Below are positions 1-4,932 of a stretch of 9,390 nucleotides of DNA, one piece after another. The position numbers and the translations under genes were made by a program. The stretch is from NCBI GenBank assembly GCA_964607915.1, contig CAZSMU010000145.1, positions 1 through 9,390 of the forward strand, written 5' to 3'. Under the pieces are notes generated by a model. That model ran no database searches. It was not told the DNA's origin and worked only from the letters and a program-made list of their open reading frames with translations. The first letter of the stretch is position 1. Every line of letters begins with the position of its first letter. This DNA is from JADJPL01 sp964607915. Lineage in GTDB: Bacteria > Bacteroidota > Bacteroidia > Chitinophagales > Saprospiraceae.

Positions 1-1240
1 CGCGTACCGTTGGCTTGTACATACCTCTTTTTTCGTAGTGCCGTTCTAAAAAGCGGGCATACTGGAGAATCAGGTCGGGCTGCATGGCCATCTGCTTTTC
101 CTGGTGCGGCCTCAGAAATTCGCTGTTGTCCACGATTCCCTCCCTTCCGCTGCGGCGGTCTTTGATATAAAAGGTTGCTGTCCCTGCTTTTTCCATCAAC
201 ATGACCCTCCAGGAAAAGCGATACCCTTCTTCCGTCCAGAATACATCGCCGGGGTACAGCAGGTAACGCCAGGGAAAGAGGACCTGGAAGCCGAGGTATA
301 GAAAGAGGAAAAGGGAAACGGCCAAAGCGCGCCGGGGAGTAGCAGGTGTCGCACTTGCCGCGGCGGGAATGTCCACGCGATATACAGCGGTCTGTACCCG
401 CCGAATCAGGTCCTCGTGGAAGCCGGGCGGGAAATATACCCAGGTCGCTACCACCATGACCAATGGAAAAATGCCAATCTGAAATAGGGCAGCGGTCAGG
501 CCGTGAAAAACGAGTACCGAAGCGTACGCCCACGGCCTGCTCTTTGCCCGGCATAGCCAAAACACAATGGTTGTATCGTAGAGCATGCCTGCCCAGGCGA
601 ATACCCAGGGTAGGGCGGGCCATTCAAAAAGAGGACCGATGAGGGGTAAGCCACTTTGCGCGGGAAGCCATATCCGCAGAGGCATCGCCTCAATTAACCA
701 ACTACTATTGATTTTGGCCAATCCGGCATATACATAGACGAGCGCGATTTGCACTTGAAAGACGAAAATAGTCCAACGGGGCACTTCGCGCACCGCAAGA
801 CCTGGCCTGCGGAGACAGTCGAGGGAAAATCGGCGGTGTGCAGGCACCCATACCAATAGAAAACTGACCAGGCTGACAAAGTAATAGTGGTTGAGGTAGT
901 ACGTAAGGTCAATGAGCTCGGCATAGGTGAACGTGAAGAAAAACAGCAGGGCAGAAAAGCGGTACCACAGCCCCAGAGTTAGGCCCACCGCCCCGGCGAA
1001 CATGGCGCCGTACAGGATGTACATCCCCTCTGGCGGCAAAAGCCCTACCCATTCGAACCCGTAATATTTGAACTGTACCCGGGTGTTCATGAAGTGGTCT
1101 TCTATCCAGCCCAACGACCAGAACCGCAGGGTCCCGTACGCCATCGCCAGCCCAAACAGGACGCGGAAGGTCGCCAGCGGCGCACTGGAAACGGGCTCCC
1201 AGAGCCAGCCGCCGATGCGTTCCAGAAGCTTAATCGCCAT
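1..1240 (-). CDS. HTTM / vitamin K-dependent gamma-carboxylase-like membrane protein (3' end cut by window edge)
   Basis: The frame is open from an ATG at 1240 to the window edge, giving 413 codons without a stop. The product is a polytopic membrane protein with hydrophobic stretches near residues 23-40, 74-110, 118-133, 155-175, 208-228, 237-270 and 305-323. It matches the HTTM family, the membrane core of vitamin K-dependent gamma-glutamyl carboxylase (GGCX). From memory of human GGCX, LNHYY (116-120) aligns with the segment holding Asn159-His160, and YAGLAKIN (171-178) aligns with AGVKKLD, so K176 corresponds to catalytic Lys218. The region around RFSWRVMLMEKAG (341-353) aligns with the conserved YSWDMM segment just after the last membrane span. 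The family uses reduced vitamin K to carboxylate Glu; bacterial members may do something else. The start overlaps the imelysin stop by 11 nt, which suggests translational coupling. No strong Shine-Dalgarno is visible. Family assignment is firm; substrate and reaction are unknown. Confidence 0.9.
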   Translation of the reverse strand, partial: MAIKLLERIGGWLWEPVSSAPLATFRVLFGLAMAYGTLRFWSLGWIEDHFMNTRVQFKYYGFEWVGLLPPEGMYILYGAMFAGAVGLTLGLWYRFSALLFFFTFTYAELIDLTYYLNHYYFVSLVSFLLVWVPAHRRFSLDCLRRPGLAVREVPRWTIFVFQVQIALVYVYAGLAKINSSWLIEAMPLRIWLPAQSGLPLIGPLFEWPALPWVFAWAGMLYDTTIVFWLCRAKSRPWAYASVLVFHGLTAALFQIGIFPLVMVVATWVYFPPGFHEDLIRRVQTAVYRVDIPAAASATPATPRRALAVSLFLFLYLGFQVLFPWRYLLYPGDVFWTEEGYRFSWRVMLMEKAGTATFYIKDRRSGREGIVDNSEFLRPHQEKQMAMQPDLILQYARFLERHYEKRGMYKPTVR

Positions 1241-2330
1241 CGCCGCTGTTGTACGTGATGGAAATGCCTAACAGAGAAGACATATCGCTCTTGAAAAAGC
1301 GCGTGAGTTTCTGCAGCTCGGTATGCAAATTTTCTACGGAAGGGTGGGCGTTGGCGATGAGCCGGGAAAAGGGCACATCGGCAGGGATCTCCTCGATGGC
1401 TTTGCGGGCGGCCTGCAACTGGGCCAGGGTCAAGGCTACCAATGCCGGACCTCCTTCTACGGCATCGAGGTAGTCGCGGAATCCTATTCCCGCCAAACCC
1501 GAGGTGCTGCGGCCGAGGTACAGGTTTTCCAGGGCGTCGAAGTGGCTTTTCAGCAGCGGTAGCGAGAACCCGGAGTAATAGGCTTCTACCAGTTGAGGCT
1601 CGGCTCTGATCTGGCCGGGCCGTTTGCCCGCAGGTAGTCCCACTTTAAAATTTTTCAAGTGCTCAAAGCTCCGGACAAACGCATTGTACAACAGCGAAGT
1701 CGAGCTGCCGGCATCGGTCCCGGCGTTCTCGGTGAAGGTGCTGCGATAGGCCGTCCACGCAGCGGCCACTTCCTCGGCCCGCTCTTTGAGGTGCCCGGTA
1801 AGCGCTTTGAGGTGTATCTTGCGGGTTGGGGATGCGGAGAGCTGAACCATGGCCTCGTAGTCCGGCTCCTTGCCAAAGAGCAGGTACTCCACGGCCAGCA
1901 ATCCTCGTGCATCGCGGTCGAAATTGTTGAAGAGATGATCCCCGCGGGCAATGGCCGCCTCGATTTTAGACTCTGATATGGGAAAAGTGCCGATTTCTTC
2001 CAGCAGGGTCTTGCGCAGACCAGACTCGCCTGCCGGCCCGAAATGAAAGGCATTGACTTGCTGCCAGCTCAACATGGCTTCTTTCCAGGCCTTGCGCGCG
2101 GCGCTCAGCGCAGCAGGACCGGGAGCGTCGGCATAACTCCCCGCCTTGGCATGTAGCTCGCCTGCGCTGCGGCGCAGTTCGGCAAAAGCGGGTTCTATGA
2201 ACTGCAGCGCATAGCGCTCGAGCATGGCCTTGCGGTCGAACGAATTGGCGGAATCGCTGCTTTCCGGTGCATTGCAGGAAGGGGACAACAGGAGAAAACC
2301 TGCTAAAAAGACACAGTGGGAAATTTTCAT
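1230..2330 (-). CDS. Imelysin-like (peptidase M75 family) lipoprotein
   Basis: The product is 366 residues counted from the ATG at 2330. I prefer this start to an in-frame TTG at 2351 because it begins directly with a lipoprotein signal (MKISH, hydrophobic run, then SPSC with Cys19). The mature protein is largely helical and has the imelysin pattern: AWKEAMLSWQQ (residues 81-91) followed by FHFGPAG, then GLLAVEYLLFG (143-153), the position of the family's GxHxxE motif. Here the motif reads G-L-L-A-V-E, so the His is Leu while Gly143 and Glu148 remain. Imelysin-like proteins are two-domain helical-bundle envelope proteins, often iron-regulated; peptidase activity is not established for most, and loss of the His makes it less likely here. 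The gene lies 57 nt after the DUF4856 gene and overlaps the HTTM gene by 11 nt, so the three are probably co-transcribed. Likely located at the outer membrane facing the periplasm or surface. Confidence 0.9.
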   Translation of the reverse strand: MKISHCVFLAGFLLLSPSCNAPESSDSANSFDRKAMLERYALQFIEPAFAELRRSAGELHAKAGSYADAPGPAALSAARKAWKEAMLSWQQVNAFHFGPAGESGLRKTLLEEIGTFPISESKIEAAIARGDHLFNNFDRDARGLLAVEYLLFGKEPDYEAMVQLSASPTRKIHLKALTGHLKERAEEVAAAWTAYRSTFTENAGTDAGSSTSLLYNAFVRSFEHLKNFKVGLPAGKRPGQIRAEPQLVEAYYSGFSLPLLKSHFDALENLYLGRSTSGLAGIGFRDYLDAVEGGPALVALTLAQLQAARKAIEEIPADVPFSRLIANAHPSVENLHTELQKLTRFFKSDMSSLLGISITYNSGDGD

Positions 2331-2387
2331 GGCTGGATGTTTTTTTGACAAGTGAGGAGGGGCAAAAGGTCCTGCAAGAGGGCTTGC

Positions 2388-3515
2388 TCAGCGACCTTGC
2401 TCAGTGACCCAGTTTTTCTTGAAATCTTCCATTTCCTGCTCGCTGAACCCATATATCTCCTGGATTTTCTCGGTGGCTTGCAACACGTTACCCAGGGTTT
2501 GTACAGGCTTGGTAGCTATGGTATATACGCTGGCTCTGACGCCGGGCTTCGCGTAGAGGAGGGTCAGCACCTGGTCTATTTGCTCGTCCGTGGCGATGCG
2601 GAAGGGGGAATTTAACTGCCGGAAGCCCCAAACGAAGGCGATGGCCTCACTGTGGGCGTGCAAGGCAGCCGCTTTCTGGGCATCGGTGGGGTTGGTAGCG
2701 CTCATAGTGGACACCACGTTGTACAGATAGTTGACCGATGTGGCCGCCGCTGCTTTTTCCCAGTTCTGAAAAATTTGCTCCAGGGCTTCCTCTTGCTTCT
2801 CCGCATAGGCCGGACCGGCTTTTACGGCTGCCTGCAGTTGGAGAAAGCCTTTTTTGATGCGCTCGTACAACCCCTTGCCATCGTTTTTATCGCGCCGCGC
2901 CGCATAGCCGGCCATAAATTTATCGGAATTTGCCGTTCGGGTATTGGCGTTGGTATTCGGGAACTCGGGCGGGGCACCGTACAGGCACAGGATTTGATCC
3001 ACGGTGGCCGGAGAAAGGGCATTTTGGGCGAGGCTGACGGCGCGGTAGTACCCTGCAGCCCCATAAAGGCCCTTGTCTATGATTTGCTCCGGCTCTATCC
3101 CGTCTGGAGAGAACAGGTAGGCTCCATACGTTCCACCGCTGTTGCCTCCGGGGGTGTAGGTTTGCCCGCTGGCGCTTGCGAGGGCAGCTATCCAGCCGTT
3201 GCTCCCGCTGAGGAGGCTATTGTAGTAACTCGTGGCAACCGCCTGCAGGGATGGGTTGCCAGAGGTATATAACGCGAGGAGCTTGTCGGCAGAGACATTC
3301 ACCCCCGGGGTGCGCCCTTTTTTCATCTCGGCTACCAAAGCTTCTAATTGGGTGCGCAGGGCCTGTTCTTTTGCCGTATTTGAGGAGAAGCCGGAGGTAT
3401 CGTACGTCTCGGAGATAATCAGAGGGTCTTTGCTCTCTTTCGTACAGCCGCTCAGGAGGGCAGTCCACACAAAGAAGGACAGGAGGGCCAGGATGCTCTT
3501 GTACAATGTATTCAT
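2388..3515 (-). CDS. DUF4856 domain-containing lipoprotein
   Basis: The product is 375 residues with a clear type II signal peptide: MNTLYKS, a hydrophobic stretch, then lipobox L21-S22-G23-C24. The rest resembles DUF4856 family proteins of Bacteroidota. Recognisable segments are the TPGVNVSADKLLALY region (about 70-84), YLFSPDGIEPEQIIDKGLYGA (about 133-153), PPEFPNTNAN (about 183-192), SVNYLYNVVSTM (about 262-273), and HSEAIAFVWGFRQLNSPFRI (about 290-309). The family is of unknown function; no catalytic motif is evident. It is the first gene of the probable three-gene operon with the imelysin-like and HTTM genes, and has a Bacteroidota -7 promoter element just upstream at 3562-3569. The leader before the ATG is AT-rich without a Shine-Dalgarno site, as is common in this phylum. 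A partner role with the imelysin lipoprotein is inferred from context only. Confidence 0.87.
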   Translation of the reverse strand: MNTLYKSILALLSFFVWTALLSGCTKESKDPLIISETYDTSGFSSNTAKEQALRTQLEALVAEMKKGRTPGVNVSADKLLALYTSGNPSLQAVATSYYNSLLSGSNGWIAALASASGQTYTPGGNSGGTYGAYLFSPDGIEPEQIIDKGLYGAAGYYRAVSLAQNALSPATVDQILCLYGAPPEFPNTNANTRTANSDKFMAGYAARRDKNDGKGLYERIKKGFLQLQAAVKAGPAYAEKQEEALEQIFQNWEKAAAATSVNYLYNVVSTMSATNPTDAQKAAALHAHSEAIAFVWGFRQLNSPFRIATDEQIDQVLTLLYAKPGVRASVYTIATKPVQTLGNVLQATEKIQEIYGFSEQEMEDFKKNWVTEQGR

Positions 3516-3561
3516 TTGTATAAAAAATTAACCTTATTAAGACTAAATCTAATTAATATCG

Positions 3562-3569
3562 CAAACATA
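3562..3569 (-). promoter_or_regulatory. Bacteroidota -7 promoter element for the DUF4856-imelysin-HTTM operon
   Basis: On the minus strand this reads TATGTTTG, an exact match to the Bacteroidota housekeeping -7 consensus TAnnTTTG. It lies about 46 nt upstream of the DUF4856 start codon, so transcription would begin near 3554 and leave an AT-rich leader of roughly 38 nt. I see no convincing -33 TTTG box at the usual spacing and no recognisable Fur-type operator. The same 8-mer occurs at 3763-3770 inside the transposase gene, where it is explained by coding, so an 8-nt match alone is modest evidence. Confidence 0.5.
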
Positions 3570-3632
3570 CAAGCCGCTTTTGAAAAATTATAGCGCACCG
3601 GATAAAATACCTATTTTTAGAAGGAAGCCTAA

Positions 3633-3654
3633 GGATTGAATCCCCAAAATTGGG
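3633..3654. other. Short inverted repeats upstream of the operon promoter
   Basis: The 240-nt space between the transposase stop and the DUF4856 start holds two adjacent small inverted repeats: GGATT-G-AATCC at 3633-3643 and CCCAA-AA-TTGGG at 3643-3654. They lie about 65-90 nt upstream of the proposed -7 box. They could be a weak terminator for the transposase or a protein-binding site; there is no following T run on the minus strand, so terminator function is doubtful. Apart from these, the promoter element and a degenerate hairpin motif at 3722-3739, I see nothing else in this spacer. Confidence 0.25.
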
Positions 3655-3721
3655 TAGGGAGAACGGGTTGCGAGGGGTCAGCGAGGAAGGAAATATGGCA
3701 CAGGAAGAAGAGATTAAATTT

Positions 3722-3739
3722 CCTAAGGGGGCATTATAC
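3722..3739 (-). repeat. Possible degenerate copy of the REP-like motif beyond the transposase 3' end
   Basis: On the minus strand this reads GTATAATGCCCCCTTAGG. It resembles the GTATTACGCCCCTTCGGGG motif found on the plus strand beside the transposase start (from 4216), with about 14 matching positions, three mismatches and one extra C. If real, inverted copies of one motif bracket the transposase gene. The palindromic core is decayed, and the match is weak enough to be chance. Confidence 0.25.
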
Positions 3740-3755
3740 GGTAAGGACGATGGAT

Positions 3756-4208
3756 CTAATCCCAAACATACTTCTCCTCATATTCAACTTTGTACTTCTT
3801 TAAATAGGTCCGGTACTCATCTTGAAAAGTTTTCTTGCGGTGGTGTTCGTACTGGTTGGCGATGTACGCAGTTACGGTATGTACTCCAGATGGATTAACG
3901 GAAAACGCTCCGTAACCGTCCTGCCAATAGAAGTTTTCGTAACCCGCTCCTTTTGTTTTTATCCATTTGGATGAATGTGATTTCAGTTCTTCCATCAATT
4001 TAACCAGGGCTATTTTTTTGGATAGCATGCAGAGTATATGGACATGGTCGGTATAACCGCCTACTTTTATAACCGTACAGCCTAGTTTGTCGCAGATACC
4101 TGCGAGGTAGGCGTGCAGCTCTGCCTCCACAGGTGGGTGTATTAGTGGTTGGCGGTGCTTGGTACTGAATACGATGTGTACGTAGTTTTTTACGAGCGAT
4201 TGTCCCAT
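3756..4208 (-). CDS. IS200-like single-Tyr HUH transposase, RAYT-type candidate
   Basis: The product is 150 residues, the usual length for the Y1_Tnp (IS200/IS605 TnpA) fold. The HUH metal-binding motif is H55-V56-H57 in YTDHVHILC, and the catalytic Tyr is probably Y115 in TAYIANQ, followed by the family's EHHRKKTF segment. The NYVHIVFSTKHRQPLI start and the FYWQDGYGAFSV segment are typical of the many such proteins in Bacteroidota. All key residues are present, so it appears intact. These enzymes cut and join single-stranded DNA at hairpin structures. No TnpB or other cargo gene accompanies it, and GC-rich hairpin repeats sit directly upstream, the nearest ending 9 nt before the ATG. That arrangement resembles REP-associated tyrosine transposases, single-copy domesticated relatives that act on dispersed REP hairpins. 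An ordinary IS200-like element with its end hairpin is the alternative. Element ends cannot be fixed from one copy. Confidence 0.88.
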   Translation of the reverse strand: MGQSLVKNYVHIVFSTKHRQPLIHPPVEAELHAYLAGICDKLGCTVIKVGGYTDHVHILCMLSKKIALVKLMEELKSHSSKWIKTKGAGYENFYWQDGYGAFSVNPSGVHTVTAYIANQYEHHRKKTFQDEYRTYLKKYKVEYEEKYVWD

Positions 4209-4217
4209 TGCCTTTGT

Positions 4218-4236
4218 ATTACGCCCCTTCGGGGCT
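4218..4236 (+). repeat. REP-like hairpin motif, copy 1 (next to transposase start)
   Basis: ATTACGCCCCTTCGGGGCT contains a 5-bp GC stem (GCCCC/GGGGC) closed on TTC. Two more identical cores occur on the plus strand at 4366-4384 and 4451-4468, and an inverted relative occurs at 4621-4639. This copy would fall in the 5' leader of the transposase mRNA, 9 nt before the start codon, so the hairpin could also affect translation initiation. Confidence 0.8.
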
Positions 4237-4266
4237 GGTTATAGTTTTCGTTTTCTTATCTGGGTC

Positions 4267-4468
4267 GATGGGGTGCCCGTCGTTTCGAAGGGCTGGGCTC
4301 ATCGTTGGTGTTCGATGGGCTGGGCCCGTCGTTGGTGTTCGATGGGCTGCGCCCGTCGTTGGTGTATTACGCCCCTTCGGGGCTTGGGTGGCTGACTTGA
4401 TGGGCTGGGCTCATCGTTGGTGTTCGATGGGCTGCGCCCGTCGTTGGTGTATTACGCCCCTTCGGGGC
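4267..4468 (+). repeat. REP-like hairpin array with nested 27-nt and 85-nt periods
   Basis: Six related units start at 4267, 4287, 4314, 4341, 4399 and 4426. The typical unit is 27 nt: a hairpin GATGGGC-TGS-GCCCGTC (or GCTCATC) followed by a GTTGGTGTTC linker. Units at 4341 and 4426 run instead into ATTACGCCCCTTCGGGGC hairpins (4366-4384, 4451-4468), so a larger block repeats with an 85-nt period: 4314-4383 and 4399-4468 differ at only two of 70 positions. Both differences keep the stem paired if G-T pairs are allowed. The array runs into an N gap, so its true length is unknown. There is no believable coding content. Confidence 0.88.
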
Positions 4469-4568
4469 NNNNNNNNNNNNNNNNNNNNNNNNNNNNNNNN
4501 NNNNNNNNNNNNNNNNNNNNNNNNNNNNNNNNNNNNNNNNNNNNNNNNNNNNNNNNNNNNNNNNNNNN
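4469..4568. other. Assembly gap 1 (100 N)
   Basis: Exactly 100 N, the usual placeholder for a gap of unknown size. It interrupts the REP-like array. The last 55 nt before it (4414-4468) are an exact copy of 4329-4383, which explains why assembly stopped here and suggests that more array units are missing. Confidence 0.98.
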
Positions 4569-4620
4569 TTATGGCGGAATTCGATGTGCTGACATATATG
4601 GCTTCGAGGCTTTACGTCTA
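4569..4620. other. Non-repeated spacer between gap 1 and the inverted REP-like motif
   Basis: These 52 nt read through TTATGGCGGAATTCGATGTG and continue to the hairpin motif at 4621. I find no gene, internal repeat or promoter in them. They may belong to a larger dispersed non-coding repeat of which the neighbouring hairpins form part; comparison with the rest of the genome would be needed to tell. Confidence 0.4.
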
Positions 4621-4639
4621 AGCCCTGAAAGGGCGTAAT
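4621..4639 (-). repeat. Inverted REP-like hairpin motif
   Basis: On the plus strand this reads AGCCCTGAAAGGGCGTAAT. Its reverse complement, ATTACGCCCTTTCAGGGCT, matches the plus-strand motif ATTACGCCCCTTCGGGGCT at 17 of 19 positions. Both changes fall where they keep a GCCC/GGGC stem. The hairpin motifs on the two sides of gap 1 therefore face each other. Confidence 0.75.
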
Positions 4640-4643
4640 TTAT

Positions 4644-4669
4644 CAGCGAGGCGGTAACGCCCCTCGCTG
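4644..4669. repeat. GC-rich stem-loop
   Basis: CAGCGAGG (4644-4651) pairs perfectly with CCTCGCTG (4662-4669), and the 10-nt loop contains a further CG/CG pairing around GTAA. It follows the inverted REP-like motif after only 4 nt, so the two hairpins form a unit. On the plus strand it is followed by GGTTTTCG rather than a proper T run, so I treat it as part of the repeat element, not as a terminator. Confidence 0.65.
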
Positions 4670-4680
4670 GGTTTTCGCCA

Positions 4681-4735
4681 CCACGCACGATTTGCCACGC
4701 ACGATTTGCCACGAATCATTAACCATGAATCATTC
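4681..4735. repeat. 14-nt minisatellite, left copy
   Basis: Tandem 14-nt units: CCACGCACGATTTG twice, then the diverged CCACGAATCATTAA, then CCATGAATCATTC, which stops at the gap. All 55 nt are identical to 4836-4890 on the other side of gap 2. It is either a true second copy or an unmerged contig overlap. Confidence 0.85.
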
Positions 4736-4835
4736 NNNNNNNNNNNNNNNNNNNNNNNNNNNNNNNNNNNNNNNNNNNNNNNNNNNNNNNNNNNNNNNNN
4801 NNNNNNNNNNNNNNNNNNNNNNNNNNNNNNNNNNN
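4736..4835. other. Assembly gap 2 (100 N)
   Basis: Exactly 100 N. The 55 nt immediately left of it and the 55 nt immediately right of it are identical, the pattern expected when two contigs that share an end overlap are scaffolded without being merged. The real gap may be zero or negative in length, or may hide further 14-nt units. Confidence 0.98.
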
Positions 4836-4891
4836 CCACGCACGATTTGCCACGCACGATTTGCCACGAATCATTAACCATGAATCATTCA
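4836..4891. repeat. 14-nt minisatellite, right copy
   Basis: Four 14-nt units at 4836-4849, 4850-4863, 4864-4877 and 4878-4891. The first two are identical (CCACGCACGATTTG) and the last two are diverged variants sharing GAATCATT. The final unit forms the left arm of the palindrome at 4876-4913. Confidence 0.85.
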
Positions 4892-4913
4892 CGATCGTGA
4901 ATGATTCATGGTT
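4876..4913. repeat. Perfect 38-nt palindrome
   Basis: The two 19-nt halves are exact reverse complements, centred between 4894 and 4895 on CACGATCGTG; the left half begins AACCATGAATCATTCACG. The palindrome starts 19 nt beyond the stop codon of the large secreted-protein gene. It could act as a transcription terminator hairpin, but it is only moderately GC-rich and lacks a clear T run in the minus direction; on the plus strand TTTTAAATTATTT follows its last paired bases. The right arm is an inverted copy of the last 14-nt minisatellite unit, so it may instead have arisen by inverted duplication of the repeat. Confidence 0.85.
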
Positions 4914-4932
4914 TTAAATTATTTATTACAAA

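Noticed and set aside
2349..2351. TTG at 2351 as the start of the imelysin-like gene
   Set aside because: The in-frame ATG at 2330 directly begins a normal lipoprotein signal peptide; the extra seven residues would add a charged segment with no support.
2652..3272. A 206-codon plus-strand frame opposite the DUF4856 gene
   Set aside because: It lies wholly antisense to a gene with a clear lipoprotein signal and family match; its translation has no domain character.
3763..3770. Second TATGTTTG, a possible minus-strand promoter
   Set aside because: It encodes Tyr-Val-Trp within the KYVWD end of the transposase and lies about 250 nt from the next start; coincidence is the simpler reading.
3553..3898. 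Small frames in the spacer upstream of the operon and overlapping the transposase 3' end
   Set aside because: They overlap the proposed promoter or run antisense to the transposase, have unusual composition and no similarity I recognise.
4208..4638. Apparent plus-strand open frames through the REP-like array
   Set aside because: They cross 100 N and translate hairpin repeats into repetitive Gly/Arg/Trp/Val-rich strings; the openness is a product of the repeat and the gap.
4618..4900. Apparent open frames on both strands through the minisatellite
   Set aside because: They span gap 2 and merely translate the 14-nt repeat; there is no start context and no protein-like composition.
4209..4932. 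CRISPR array
   Set aside because: The repeats are contiguous hairpin units or a 14-nt minisatellite without unique spacers of constant length, and no cas gene is nearby.
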